DNA from: Rhodospirillales bacterium
GTDB taxonomy: Bacteria; Pseudomonadota; Alphaproteobacteria; SMXQ01
DNA: 14,569 bases
Direction: 5' to 3'
Assembly: GCA_024638585.1 (NCBI GenBank)
Contig: JAHEKA010000017.1
Coordinates: 1-14,569 of the forward strand
Shown here one piece after another: positions 1 through 6,801 of the stretch. The notes beneath the pieces were generated by a model that was given only the letters and a program-made list of their open reading frames with translations, was not told the DNA's origin and made no database searches. The position numbers and the translations under genes were made by a program. Position 1 is the stretch's first letter. Each line of letters opens with the position of its first letter.

Positions 1-368
1 GCCAGGCCCCGCTGGGGCGGGCGGATGTAGTACGGCGTGACGACCAGCAGCGCGTCCGCCCCGGCCTTTTCCGCCGCTTCCGAAAGCGCCATGGTCTCGG
101 CCTCGGACTGCGAGCCGGTGGCGCAGACCATCGGCACCCGGCCGCGGCCCACGTCGATCCCTTCCTTATAGACGGTGATGCGTTCCTCGATGGTCATCGA
201 GGACGGCTCCGACGTGGTGCCCGAAAGCAAGATGCCGTGCGACCCATTGCGGATCGAGAAATCGACGCATTTGCGCAGGCTGGCGACGTCGAGATCGCCG
301 TTCCCCTTGAACGGGGTGATGATGGGCGGGTAGGAGCCCCTCAGGAAGTCTTTCTTCAGTTTGATCAC
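1..368 (-). CDS. Dihydrodipicolinate synthase (DapA)-family aldolase/lyase, N-terminal part
   Basis: The first 122 residues of a class I aldolase of the DHDPS/N-acetylneuraminate lyase superfamily; the rest, including the Schiff-base lysine, lies beyond the left edge. The family start is clear: a PPIITPF strand near residues 14-20, the substrate-binding GTTSE loop at 50-54 (DHDPS usually GTTGE) and TPYYIRP at 111-117, which carries the conserved tyrosine. The start is GTG at 368, one base after the stop of the bicupin gene, with AAGGTGG about 10 bases upstream, so translation is probably coupled. The only later ATG would remove the GTTSE loop. Family members make or break C-C bonds next to a pyruvate unit, or dehydrate and deaminate sugar acids and imino acids. 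As last visible gene of a catabolic operon it is more likely a degradative lyase than lysine-pathway DapA. Specificity is not readable. Confidence 0.9.
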   Translation of the reverse strand, partial: MIKLKKDFLRGSYPPIITPFKGNGDLDVASLRKCVDFSIRNGSHGILLSGTTSEPSSMTIEERITVYKEGIDVGRGRVPMVCATGSQSEAETMALSEAAEKAGADALLVVTPYYIRPPQRGL

Positions 369-369
369 G

Positions 370-1506
370 TCACGCCACCTTTTCGCGGTTGGTTTCGAAC
401 CCGGCATGGGAGCCCAGAAGCGAGATCTGGCCCTTCAGGTCCTCCTGCCACAGCAGGCTGTCATTGTTGATCATGAACGGCATGTCCTGGATGGTCATCT
501 CATAGACCGGGCCCACGTCCGACGCATGGTTGTGGATGGCCCAACCGGGCGCGGACAACATCAGATCGCCCGCCTTCCATTCATAGCGCTTGCCCTGCAC
601 GACCGAATGCCCCTCGCCGCCGAAGTAATAGTTGATGGCGGCCGACGCATGGCGGTGCGGCCGATCGACGATGCCGCCGGGCCGGATGGTGATGCAGGAG
701 AAGAAGTTCGGATTGGTGCCGTTGGTGCGCCCGGTCACCGGATCGTAGAGCAGATAGAGCCTGCGGCCCTTGTACTTAGAGCCCAGCGCCGCGAGCTTAT
801 CCAACTCCTCCTTGACCTTTTCCCAGGGCCATTGATGGGGCTTGATCTCGATCGGTTCGGGATTGATCAGCTCCTCATAGGGCTTCAGGTACGCGCCGTC
901 GTCGGTCAGCTGGAAGGTCCCAAAAGGGCTCTGGGGCGCTTCGCCCGCCTCTTCCGCGGTTTCGGTCACGTCGTATTCGGCCTGGCCCGGCAGGGGCGGA
1001 TCCTCGTCCAGCCAATGGACCTTGAGGCGTTCCAGCATCGGCGAATTGGAATACCTGAGCCGCACCTGCACCTCGTCGGTGTCGTTGACGTATTTGTGCA
1101 CCGTCATGGAGGGCACGGTCAGGAGGTCGTATTGCTTGATGGAAAAACTTTGTTCGCCCATCACCACCTTGCCGCCGCCCATGATCGGGAAATCGATGAT
1201 CGAGGCGTTCTGGCGCACGAAGGCGGTTTCCTCGCCGGGGTTGAGCACGTCGAGCGAACAGCTGATGCCCGGGGTGAAGCTGAGCGTCCCTTCTTCCGCC
1301 CGGGGATGGACGAAATAGGTGCGCCGCACCCCGTTATTGGGCATCGGCAGGGCGGCCAGGCGCTCGGCCTCGGCCTCGATCTGGTCCTTGCGGACGATGA
1401 ACGGCTCCCACAGGTCGAGCGAGTGATCGCCCCAGGTGTTGGTATCCGGCGACTGGCGCCCGGATTTTTCCACCAGCTTGGCTTCAACGTCTTTCAATTC
1501 GGTCAT
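370..1506 (-). CDS. Bicupin dioxygenase, gentisate 1,2-dioxygenase-like
   Basis: A 378-residue protein with two cupin domains (about 75-155 and 265-345), the size and layout of gentisate/1-hydroxy-2-naphthoate/salicylate dioxygenases, which open aromatic rings with Fe(II) and O2. The C-terminal cupin has a good metal site: H284-x-H286 in PHRHAS, followed by a GEGHSVVQG turn and APGWAIHNH with H325/H327. The N-terminal cupin has no HxH pair; its equivalent segment reads VRQN at 97-100, and only H137 remains. In the well-studied gentisate dioxygenases the iron sits in the N-terminal cupin, so this member looks inverted or diverged. ATG at 1506 has GGAGA 8 bases upstream. The gene lies 65 bp after the OCD-like gene and 1 bp before the aldolase gene. 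Ring cleavage is the likely role; the substrate could be a hydroxylated aromatic or heteroaromatic acid. Confidence 0.88.
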   Translation of the reverse strand: MTELKDVEAKLVEKSGRQSPDTNTWGDHSLDLWEPFIVRKDQIEAEAERLAALPMPNNGVRRTYFVHPRAEEGTLSFTPGISCSLDVLNPGEETAFVRQNASIIDFPIMGGGKVVMGEQSFSIKQYDLLTVPSMTVHKYVNDTDEVQVRLRYSNSPMLERLKVHWLDEDPPLPGQAEYDVTETAEEAGEAPQSPFGTFQLTDDGAYLKPYEELINPEPIEIKPHQWPWEKVKEELDKLAALGSKYKGRRLYLLYDPVTGRTNGTNPNFFSCITIRPGGIVDRPHRHASAAINYYFGGEGHSVVQGKRYEWKAGDLMLSAPGWAIHNHASDVGPVYEMTIQDMPFMINNDSLLWQEDLKGQISLLGSHAGFETNREKVA

Positions 1507-1571
1507 ATCGATGGTCTCCGTCTAAGCGTTCCCATACGTTGGTGTCATCATAAGGGGAAAAGGGGTCCCGG

Positions 1572-2570
1572 TCACGTCAGGCGCGGTTTGGAGCGGTGGG
1601 GATGGGGCACTTCGTGGCCCTTGCCTTGCGCCTTGGCGCGTTTGAAGATCTCCACCGCGCTCGCCATGTCGGCCAATCCCATGCCCATGAACTTGTAGAT
1701 GGTGATGTCGGCGCCTTCGGGGCGGGGTTTCTGTTCCTTCACCAGATCGCAGATCGGGATCACCGCGTCCCAGGATCCGGCGCGTTCGGCATATTCCATC
1801 AGCTCGCGGCTGCCCTTCTGCACCTGGGCCAGGTTGTCGCAGACGATCTTGTCGCAACGGTCCAGCACGCCCTGGTCGATCTCCGCGTTGGTCGGGATGA
1901 TGGCGCCGCCGGCGTTGATATGGGTGCCGGGGCTGATCATGTCGGCGAAGACGAAGGGCTCCTTGGCGCGGGTGAAGGTGGTGATGATGGGGCAGTCCTT
2001 GGCCGCCTCTTCCACCGTGTCGCAGGCGGTGATCTCGAAATCGAAGGCATCGCGCAGAAGGGCGACGAACTCATCGCGGTTGGCCGGCGTGCGGCTCCAC
2101 ACCCGGACCCGCTTCAGGTCGCGCACCGAGTCGATGGCCGCCACCTGGGGCAGCGCCTGGTGGCCCGATCCCATGATCGCCATTTCGTCGGCGTCGGGGG
2201 CGGAGCACCATTTGGTCGCCACCGATGAGAGCGACGCGGTGCGCATCTGGCCGAGGGCGAAGGCCTCGACGATGGCGTAGATCTGGCCGTCGTTGGCACC
2301 GTGCATGACGATGATGGGGGCGGCGCCCAGGTTGGCGTTGGACCACACCTTGGCGCCCACCAGGCCGTCGCCGGTGAACTGGGCCCCGGTGACGTTGAGC
2401 GAGCCCACGTCCCATAGGGTCTGGGTCTTGGTCATGTTGACCGCCTTGCCGTCGGCCTCCAGCATCAGGCCCTTTTCCAGCGCCTCGACGGATCCGGACA
2501 GGTCGATCAGGTCGCAGACATCCTGTTCGGTGATCCATAGGAAGGTTTCGGGGATTTTGATGTCGGCCAT
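1572..2570 (-). CDS. Ornithine cyclodeaminase/mu-crystallin-family NAD(P)-binding protein
   Basis: A 332-residue protein of the usual family length. Visible landmarks are GAKVW at 72-76 (substrate-side lysine K74), LGQMRTAS at 106-113 (R110), the dinucleotide loop GSGHQA at 134-139, GTHINAGGA at 215-223, and KFMGMGLADMAS at 293-304. Members are ornithine cyclodeaminases, ketimine reductases, or alanine/opine-type dehydrogenases that use NAD(P)H on imines and alpha-amino acids. The aspartate that cyclodeaminases carry just after GTHxNAxGx is absent here (GGAIIP), so true ornithine cyclodeaminase activity is unlikely. ATG at 2570 follows AAGGA by about 10 bases. It sits between the CMD pair and the bicupin in one operon. 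An imine or amino group in the substrate or an intermediate is a reasonable inference. Confidence 0.9.
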   Translation of the reverse strand: MADIKIPETFLWITEQDVCDLIDLSGSVEALEKGLMLEADGKAVNMTKTQTLWDVGSLNVTGAQFTGDGLVGAKVWSNANLGAAPIIVMHGANDGQIYAIVEAFALGQMRTASLSSVATKWCSAPDADEMAIMGSGHQALPQVAAIDSVRDLKRVRVWSRTPANRDEFVALLRDAFDFEITACDTVEEAAKDCPIITTFTRAKEPFVFADMISPGTHINAGGAIIPTNAEIDQGVLDRCDKIVCDNLAQVQKGSRELMEYAERAGSWDAVIPICDLVKEQKPRPEGADITIYKFMGMGLADMASAVEIFKRAKAQGKGHEVPHPHRSKPRLT

Positions 2571-2640
2571 GGGTGCGATTCCTTTTCTTTGGGCGTTTCC
2601 CTGTGTTCAGGTCTTGCGGGCGGCGTTGGCCCGCCTCGGT

Positions 2641-3195
2641 TCAAGCCTCGTCGTCGAAGACGGATTTGACCGGCGGCTCCAGCTTCAGGGTGTTGGAGAT
2701 CATCGCGTGGGTCACGGTGCGGCCGATCAGCCACATGACGCCGACCGTCTTTTCCGGGCCGATGGCGTCGATCACGGCGTCAAGCTCCGCCTCCACCCCC
2801 TGGCCCGCGTTCTCCATGACGGCGATGGCGAAGGCCTGGACCGCCTTTTCCTCCGGGCTGAGGACGCTTGATCCCCCGTCACTGGGGGTAAGCGCCTCGC
2901 GAATCCAGTCGTCGGAGAATCCCAGGCGCTTTGACAAGCGCTCGTTCTGATACTGCTCATAGAGGTTGCCGAGGCGGGACGACAGCGACAGCGAGACGAT
3001 CTCGGTCACGTTGTCGGGCAGCACCTGTTTGAGGCTTTCGGTGATGGTATAGAACCCGCCCATGGTCTCGGGCGCGTGGCCCATGACCTTGAAGAATTCG
3101 CCGAGATAGCCGAGCCGTTCCACCCGGGCGCGGAACACGTCCTGCAATTCCGGCGTCAGCTCCTCGAATTCGAGGCGGGGGATGCGTTCGCTCAT
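2641..3195 (-). CDS. Carboxymuconolactone decarboxylase/AhpD-fold protein, copy 1
   Basis: An all-helical 184-residue protein of the CMD/AhpD superfamily. It opens with RVERLGYLGEFF, has the core helix GNLYEQYQNERLSKRLGF at 76-93, and ends in a segment GRTVTHAMISNTLKLEPP at 158-175. It contains no cysteine at all, so it cannot be an AhpD-type peroxidase, and the core-helix histidine common in the superfamily is asparagine here (N84). ATG at 3195 overlaps the TGA of the upstream paralogue in an ATGA (3192-3195), so the two are translationally coupled. An open frame extends further upstream but only through the other gene in a different frame; the short start is right. The role is unknown; a decarboxylase, isomerase or hydrolase-like step, or a subunit that pairs with copy 2, is possible. 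Confidence 0.85.
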   Translation of the reverse strand: MSERIPRLEFEELTPELQDVFRARVERLGYLGEFFKVMGHAPETMGGFYTITESLKQVLPDNVTEIVSLSLSSRLGNLYEQYQNERLSKRLGFSDDWIREALTPSDGGSSVLSPEEKAVQAFAIAVMENAGQGVEAELDAVIDAIGPEKTVGVMWLIGRTVTHAMISNTLKLEPPVKSVFDDEA

Positions 3196-3776
3196 GCCGC
3201 TTCGCCGCCTTTCGCATCGTCGAACAGCGAGGCCACCGGCGGCTCCAGGCCCAAGGTGTTGCGGAAGATCGCGTGCATGACGCAGCGCCCGACCGACAGC
3301 AGGATCCCGGTCGCCTGCTCCGGCCCGACGGCTTCGATCACCTCCTTGAACAGGTCCTGGCAGTCGTGGCCGCGGCGGTAGATCGCCGCCATGGCGAATT
3401 TCTGCACGGCGCATTCGGCGTCGGACATGTGCCGGCCGCGCTCAGCCTGCAGCTCGTTCACCTGGGCGATCCAGTCGCGGCCAAAGTCGAGCGAATTGGC
3501 CAGCCGTTCGTGCTGGTTCTTTTCGTAACTATTGCCCATGACGCCGGCGGCGGTCAGCGCCACCAGCTCGACATACTTCATGTCGATCTCGCTCTTCAGG
3601 GCCTCGGTCAGCTCGCAGAACTGGAACATGGATTGCGGCACGTTGGCGCCGATCTGCCAGATCTCGCCGCAATAGCCGAGCCGTTCCACCTTGGGCCTGA
3701 GCGATTCCTTCAGGTCGTGGGCGAAATCCTCGAACTCGATGCGCGGAATCAGGTCCGGTCCTATGGCATCGCTCAT
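3192..3776 (-). CDS. Carboxymuconolactone decarboxylase/AhpD-fold protein, copy 2
   Basis: A 194-residue paralogue of the next gene. The two share IPRxEFE at the N-terminus, the xVERLGYxGE segment, the core helix (here GNSYEKNQHERLANSLDF, 81-98) and a C-terminal GLEPPVASLFDD-type end. Unlike copy 1 it keeps the core histidine (H89) next to E85, and it has scattered cysteines (C36, C54, C122, C139, C165) but no CxxC pair. ATG at 3776 has GAGGGAGA upstream; the longer open frame to 3947 would read into the Rieske ferredoxin gene and is not needed. The gene lies 47 bp after the ferredoxin gene and overlaps copy 1 by four bases. The preserved histidine in one copy and its loss in the other suggests a heteromer with one active subunit, but this is inference. 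Confidence 0.85.
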   Translation of the reverse strand: MSDAIGPDLIPRIEFEDFAHDLKESLRPKVERLGYCGEIWQIGANVPQSMFQFCELTEALKSEIDMKYVELVALTAAGVMGNSYEKNQHERLANSLDFGRDWIAQVNELQAERGRHMSDAECAVQKFAMAAIYRRGHDCQDLFKEVIEAVGPEQATGILLSVGRCVMHAIFRNTLGLEPPVASLFDDAKGGEAA

Positions 3777-3823
3777 GCTGGTCTCCCTCGTTTCCGGGCG
3801 CCGGGCATCGGAGCCCTCCCGCC

Positions 3824-4132
3824 CTAGATCTCGACGTAGATGTCCTCGCCCTCGATCCGGACCGGGAAGGTCTTGATATCTTCCGTCACCGGGACGCCCT
3901 GGGCTTTGCCGGTCTTGATGTCGAACAAGCCCGCATGGAGCGGGCATTCGACGCAGCCGTCCTCGATATAGCCTTCCGACAGGGAGGCGTAGGCATGGGT
4001 GCAGATATCGTCGGTGGCGTAATACTCGCCATCCAGGTTGAACAGGGCGATCTGGTGTTCGCCGATAATCACCCGCTTGGCTTCGTCTGCGGGAATGTCC
4101 GTCGTTTTGGCGACTAGATGTGACTCGGGCAT
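3824..4132 (-). CDS. Rieske-type [2Fe-2S] ferredoxin
   Basis: A 102-residue Rieske ferredoxin of the kind that carries electrons to ring-hydroxylating oxygenases. The cluster motif is complete: C44-T-H46, sixteen residues, then C63-P-L-H66, with the usual GEYYATDDICTH lead-in and a C-terminal beta strand (GEDIYVEI). ATG at 4132 has GGGGAG five to ten bases upstream. An ATG at 4144 and starts back to 4267 are in frame but add low-complexity residues unlike the family and lack a good ribosome site. It is the first gene of the downstream minus-strand operon, with a long leader from the promoter candidate at 4332-4360. Its natural partners, a FAD ferredoxin reductase and an oxygenase alpha subunit, are encoded at 8581-9813 and 7290-8423, so the three-component system is split between two transcription groups. 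Confidence 0.93.
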   Translation of the reverse strand: MPESHLVAKTTDIPADEAKRVIIGEHQIALFNLDGEYYATDDICTHAYASLSEGYIEDGCVECPLHAGLFDIKTGKAQGVPVTEDIKTFPVRIEGEDIYVEI

Positions 4133-4187
4133 TCTGCTCCCCATGATGTGGTCAGGATCCGGGCGCCCTCCCCCCAGCGACGGTAAT

Positions 4188-4210
4188 GGCGATCGTAGTA
4201 GGCGATCGTA
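4188..4210. promoter_or_regulatory. Direct repeat in the operon leader, possible operator
   Basis: GGCGATCGTA occurs at 4188-4197 and again at 4201-4210, separated by three bases; each copy contains the palindrome CGATCG. It lies between the promoter candidate and the ferredoxin start (4132). The arrangement fits a binding site for a regulator or a leader element, but no cognate regulator is in the window. Confidence 0.35.
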
Positions 4211-4331
4211 TGGGGGGCAGGACATCCCTGCAAAAACATGTGCGCTTGAGGACGGCATCGCCGCCACCCTGCCATCGCGGGCGCCTCCCCAACGCGCCGC
4301 GAGAAAAAGCCTACCTATCTAATGCTTAGAG

Positions 4332-4360
4332 TTCGTACTTTTGTTTCGCATCCTTGTCAA
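4332..4360 (-). promoter_or_regulatory. Sigma-70-like promoter candidate for the Rieske ferredoxin operon
   Basis: On the minus strand, a perfect -35 box TTGACA (4355-4360) is followed after exactly 17 bases by TACGAA (4332-4337) as a weak -10. The region is more AT-rich than its surroundings and lies in the only large gap between minus-strand genes. It would give a leader of about 190 bases. Confidence 0.5.
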
Positions 4361-4481
4361 CCCTAGCCGGAAAGGGGGCTTTGCCAGGGGTTGCGGTACT
4401 GTTCGGCGCGCCGCACCAACGGCGATTCGGCGGCGCAAAACGTGGCTGCCAACGGCACCTTGCGGGATCCGGGGAGGTCGG

Positions 4482-5534
4482 TCAGGCCGGGCTCGGCGCG
4501 CCGGTGCTTTCGGTCAGGATCTTCGACACCCAGCCCTTGGGATCGGGCTCGCGCTGGGTCTGGGCCTTGGCCAGCAGGCGGAACACCTTCTGGTGATCGT
4601 CGCCGGATTGGGCGACCCAGTTGCCCAGCAGCGGGCGCAGTTTCTCCGGCGGCTCGCCGTAGACCTTGGTGAGATAGGCGAGCCCCCGCTTGAACAGCAC
4701 CCGGGCCCAGTCGCCCTGGTCCGGGCGGACCAGGATCAGGGGGATCTCCAAGGGATCCTCGGTCCCGGCGACGGGCTCCTTGCGGCGCGCGGGCGGCGGC
4801 GGCGCGGGTTTGGCCGGCGCGGCGGGTTTGGCGGCTTCCACCGGGGCCACCGCCGGGGCCACCACCGGGCCTGTGGCGACCGGCTGGGGCGGGGCGGAGG
4901 GTTGCGGCTTGAGATGCCGGGCGTCTTCGGCGTCTTCGCTATCTGGGACCCGGGCCGCGCCGAGCGCCGGCTCGGCCCAGGGTTCGGCATGGGCGCCGCC
5001 GAACCGGCTGAGGAAATCGCGCCAGGGCATCAACCCGCTTTGATCCAGGGTGTTGCCGATCATCGAGAGGAGGGCATGGCCCGCCCCGCTGTCCGGCGCG
5101 GCGGCAAAGACCTGGGCGACCGCCAGGGCGAGCTGGCGCAGCGCGGCGAGTGTCGGCCCCAGATTGTCCCCCACCGCCGGGGCGTTCCCGCCCAAGGCTG
5201 CAAGGCTCTCATCGAAGGTTCGAAGCTCGTTGCGGAGCCCGCGCAGGAGGTAGCGCAGGGCATCGTCGGGATTGTCGCCGGGCAGGCAGAGGTCTGGAAA
5301 CTGTGACGCTTCGGCCTCGATCGCCTGGGTATCGCCCTTCAGCAGATCGTCGATCAGGCGCATCAGAGCGCCGGCCTGAAACGACAGGACCCAGCGCTTG
5401 CGCGCCGTAGTCTCCAGCACGGCAGGGGACACCGGCACCCCGCCTTTGGCGCTGAGCCGGGCTTCCTTGCTTTTCTTTCGCTGAGTGATGGTCCGTGTGT
5501 GGTGAGGCGGTACGCTGACGCCAATTTCCCCCAT
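4482..5534 (-). CDS. Uncharacterised protein with Pro/Ala-rich linker and replication-protein-like C-terminal helical domain
   Basis: I do not recognise a named family for the whole protein (350 residues from ATG 5534). It has a basic N-terminus (QRKKSKEAR), a helical domain to about residue 190, a Pro/Ala-rich linker at about 208-255, and a C-terminal helical segment at about 268-340. That segment contains GLAYLTKVYG, RPLLGNWVAQSGDD and EPDPKGWVSKIL. This last pattern (a G-W core, then A-x-x-Q and DPxxW) resembles the C-terminal domain seen in some phage and plasmid replication or HTH proteins; this is a memory-based resemblance only. A TTG at 5564 would add ten residues; ATG 5534 is preferred, with GGAGGG 13 bases upstream. 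Its role in the catabolic cluster is not clear, and it may be unrelated. The opposite strand has a Gly/Arg-rich open frame that is a shadow. Confidence 0.65.
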   Translation of the reverse strand: MGEIGVSVPPHHTRTITQRKKSKEARLSAKGGVPVSPAVLETTARKRWVLSFQAGALMRLIDDLLKGDTQAIEAEASQFPDLCLPGDNPDDALRYLLRGLRNELRTFDESLAALGGNAPAVGDNLGPTLAALRQLALAVAQVFAAAPDSGAGHALLSMIGNTLDQSGLMPWRDFLSRFGGAHAEPWAEPALGAARVPDSEDAEDARHLKPQPSAPPQPVATGPVVAPAVAPVEAAKPAAPAKPAPPPPARRKEPVAGTEDPLEIPLILVRPDQGDWARVLFKRGLAYLTKVYGEPPEKLRPLLGNWVAQSGDDHQKVFRLLAKAQTQREPDPKGWVSKILTESTGAPSPA

Positions 5535-5565
5535 ACTCAAAGCCGGTCCCTCCGAACGCCGCAAT

Positions 5566-5592
5566 TTGTGGCTATTTAAGAAAATACCACAA
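5566..5592. repeat. AT-rich imperfect inverted repeat
   Basis: TTGTGGcTATTT (5566-5577) pairs with AAATACCACAA (5582-5592) across a four-base loop with one bulged base. It is an AT-rich island just upstream of the uncharacterised gene and downstream of the permease stop. It may be an operator or promoter-associated element; it has no U-tract typical of a terminator. Confidence 0.4.
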
Positions 5593-5612
5593 TATGTTGG
5601 GAATTCCAGAGT

Positions 5613-5628
5613 TTTCGCAGGTGCGAAA
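5613..5628. repeat. Perfect 16-bp palindrome
   Basis: TTTCGCA and TGCGAAA form perfect 7-bp arms around two bases (GG). It lies 30 bp after the permease stop in the minus-strand direction and 79 bp before the ATG of the uncharacterised gene. It could be a short mRNA hairpin or a dimeric regulator site. Confidence 0.45.
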
Positions 5629-5657
5629 GGCGAATTCGGCGTCCCGGTGGGCGCCGA

Positions 5658-6674
5658 TCACGGCCAGCGCCAGGCCGCCACCCACGGCGGAAGGGAGAAG
5701 AATTCCGCCACCAGATCCACGCTGAGGGTGAGGGCCAGCGCGCCGATCAGTGAGATCACCATGCCGATGACCACGCGGGCGTCGAACACTTCGTAGTCGC
5801 GGTTGATCAGCGTCGACAGCAGGATGCGAAAGACCAGGGACAGGCGCTGGATCGGCGTCACCACGGTGACCGGCGCAATCGCCAGCGCCAGGTAGCGGAA
5901 CATCTGGGCGAGGAACACGAAGACACCGGACAGGGTGAACCACTTGGCGGCGGTGCGGTCGATGGTGAGGCAGTGATAGAGCTGGCCCGGCACCAACAGA
6001 AGCACCGCGAAGGCGAGGGTCGCGGCCAAGTAGGAGATCGTGCCCCCGGCCAGGCTGGCACCGGTATCGGCAAGGCCGAGGCGCACCAGGGTCGGCGTCA
6101 TGGCATAGCCCAAGGTCGCCATGACCCCAGCGAAGTAGCCGGCCAGGATGTTCGGACGGAACTCGGGCGCCTTGCCCGTGTCCTCTTTTTCTTCCGCCCC
6201 CTCCTTGGCCTGATCGTCTTCTTCCTTTCCCTTTGCGCCCCGCTTGCGGCCCCGGCCGCTGGTCATGATAAAGGGGCCGCCCACCACCAGGATGATGCCG
6301 ATAACGCGCAGGATCGTCAGCTGCTCGCCCAGAAGCACCATGGCAACCGCCAGCGCCCCAAGAAGGGAAATCTGCTGCACGGCGCCGGACAGGTTGGCGC
6401 CCATCTCCTTGACCGCGCGATAGTTCCAGTAGCGCCCCCAGACGAAATGCAGCACGCCCGCCGCCGCCAGGTATCCGGTCCCGGCCCAGCCGAAGGCGAA
6501 GAGGTCGCCCAGTTGGCCGCCGATCAGGGCGGCGAGGAGGAACAGCGGGACGCCGATCGGCACGGTAATCGCAATGGCCTGAAAGACGGTGCCCTGAAGG
6601 ACGCCGCGGCGCATGGCGGCGGAATTGAAACCGAACGTGGCGGCGGAACAGATGGCAAAGAAGGCACCGAGCAT
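5658..6674 (-). CDS. EamA/DMT-superfamily permease
   Basis: A 338-residue integral membrane protein of the drug/metabolite transporter type, with about ten hydrophobic segments in two halves (roughly 2-138 and 176-322). The first half ends in the typical LLGEQLTILRVIGIILVVGG stretch. Between the halves is a long, strongly charged loop (about 140-170, rich in K, E and D), longer than usual for the family. The second half repeats the pattern ending in VVIGMVISLIGALALTLSV. The start ATG at 6674 has only a distant GGAAGG, so translation may be weak. It follows the small cupin gene by 127 bp that includes a strong hairpin. As a member of a catabolic cluster it may import the substrate or export a toxic intermediate; direction and cargo cannot be told. 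Confidence 0.85.
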   Translation of the reverse strand: MLGAFFAICSAATFGFNSAAMRRGVLQGTVFQAIAITVPIGVPLFLLAALIGGQLGDLFAFGWAGTGYLAAAGVLHFVWGRYWNYRAVKEMGANLSGAVQQISLLGALAVAMVLLGEQLTILRVIGIILVVGGPFIMTSGRGRKRGAKGKEEDDQAKEGAEEKEDTGKAPEFRPNILAGYFAGVMATLGYAMTPTLVRLGLADTGASLAGGTISYLAATLAFAVLLLVPGQLYHCLTIDRTAAKWFTLSGVFVFLAQMFRYLALAIAPVTVVTPIQRLSLVFRILLSTLINRDYEVFDARVVIGMVISLIGALALTLSVDLVAEFFSLPPWVAAWRWP

Positions 6675-6754
6675 GGCGCGCGAGGGTAAAACCTTCCGCC
6701 TTCAAAGGGAAACGAATTGATCGCCGCGGACCGGCCTGCCCACCCACCAGCCCG

Positions 6755-6780
6755 GCGCGCGGCCGCGACCGGCCGCGCGC
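6755..6780 (-). terminator. Strong GC-rich hairpin after the small cupin gene
   Basis: GCGCGCGGCCG (6755-6765) and CGGCCGCGCGC (6770-6780) form an 11-bp perfect stem with a four-base loop CGAC, 21 bases past the cupin stop codon in the minus direction. There is no U-tract, so it may act as a weak terminator or as a 3' mRNA stabiliser that sets different expression of the cupin and permease genes. Confidence 0.5.
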
Positions 6781-6801
6781 ACAGGCCCAGGCGGGGTTTC
6801 C

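Larger units (their letters stand above)
4133..4481. other. Intergenic region upstream of the Rieske ferredoxin operon
   Basis: A 349-bp stretch with no convincing gene. It holds a TTGACA promoter candidate at 4332-4360 and a 13-bp-period direct repeat at 4188-4210, both placed to control the downstream catabolic operon. Short open frames that cross it have no ribosome site and no recognisable protein character. Confidence 0.7.

Noticed and set aside
361..1698. Long plus-strand open frame opposite the bicupin and OCD genes
   Set aside because: Its composition is that of an antisense shadow (many H, G, R, D), with no family motif; the minus strand has clear cupin and OCD motifs.
2641..3776. 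AhpD-type alkylhydroperoxidase function
   Set aside because: Neither copy has the CxxC active-site pair required for that activity.
4341..5306. Plus-strand open frame of 321 codons opposite the uncharacterised gene
   Set aside because: It is rich in Gly, Arg and Ala with no domain or ribosome site; the minus-strand frame has ordinary helical protein composition.
5572..6747. Alternative minus-strand frame over the permease
   Set aside because: Arg/Gly/Pro-rich with no membrane segments; the overlapping frame 5658-6674 shows ten hydrophobic segments.
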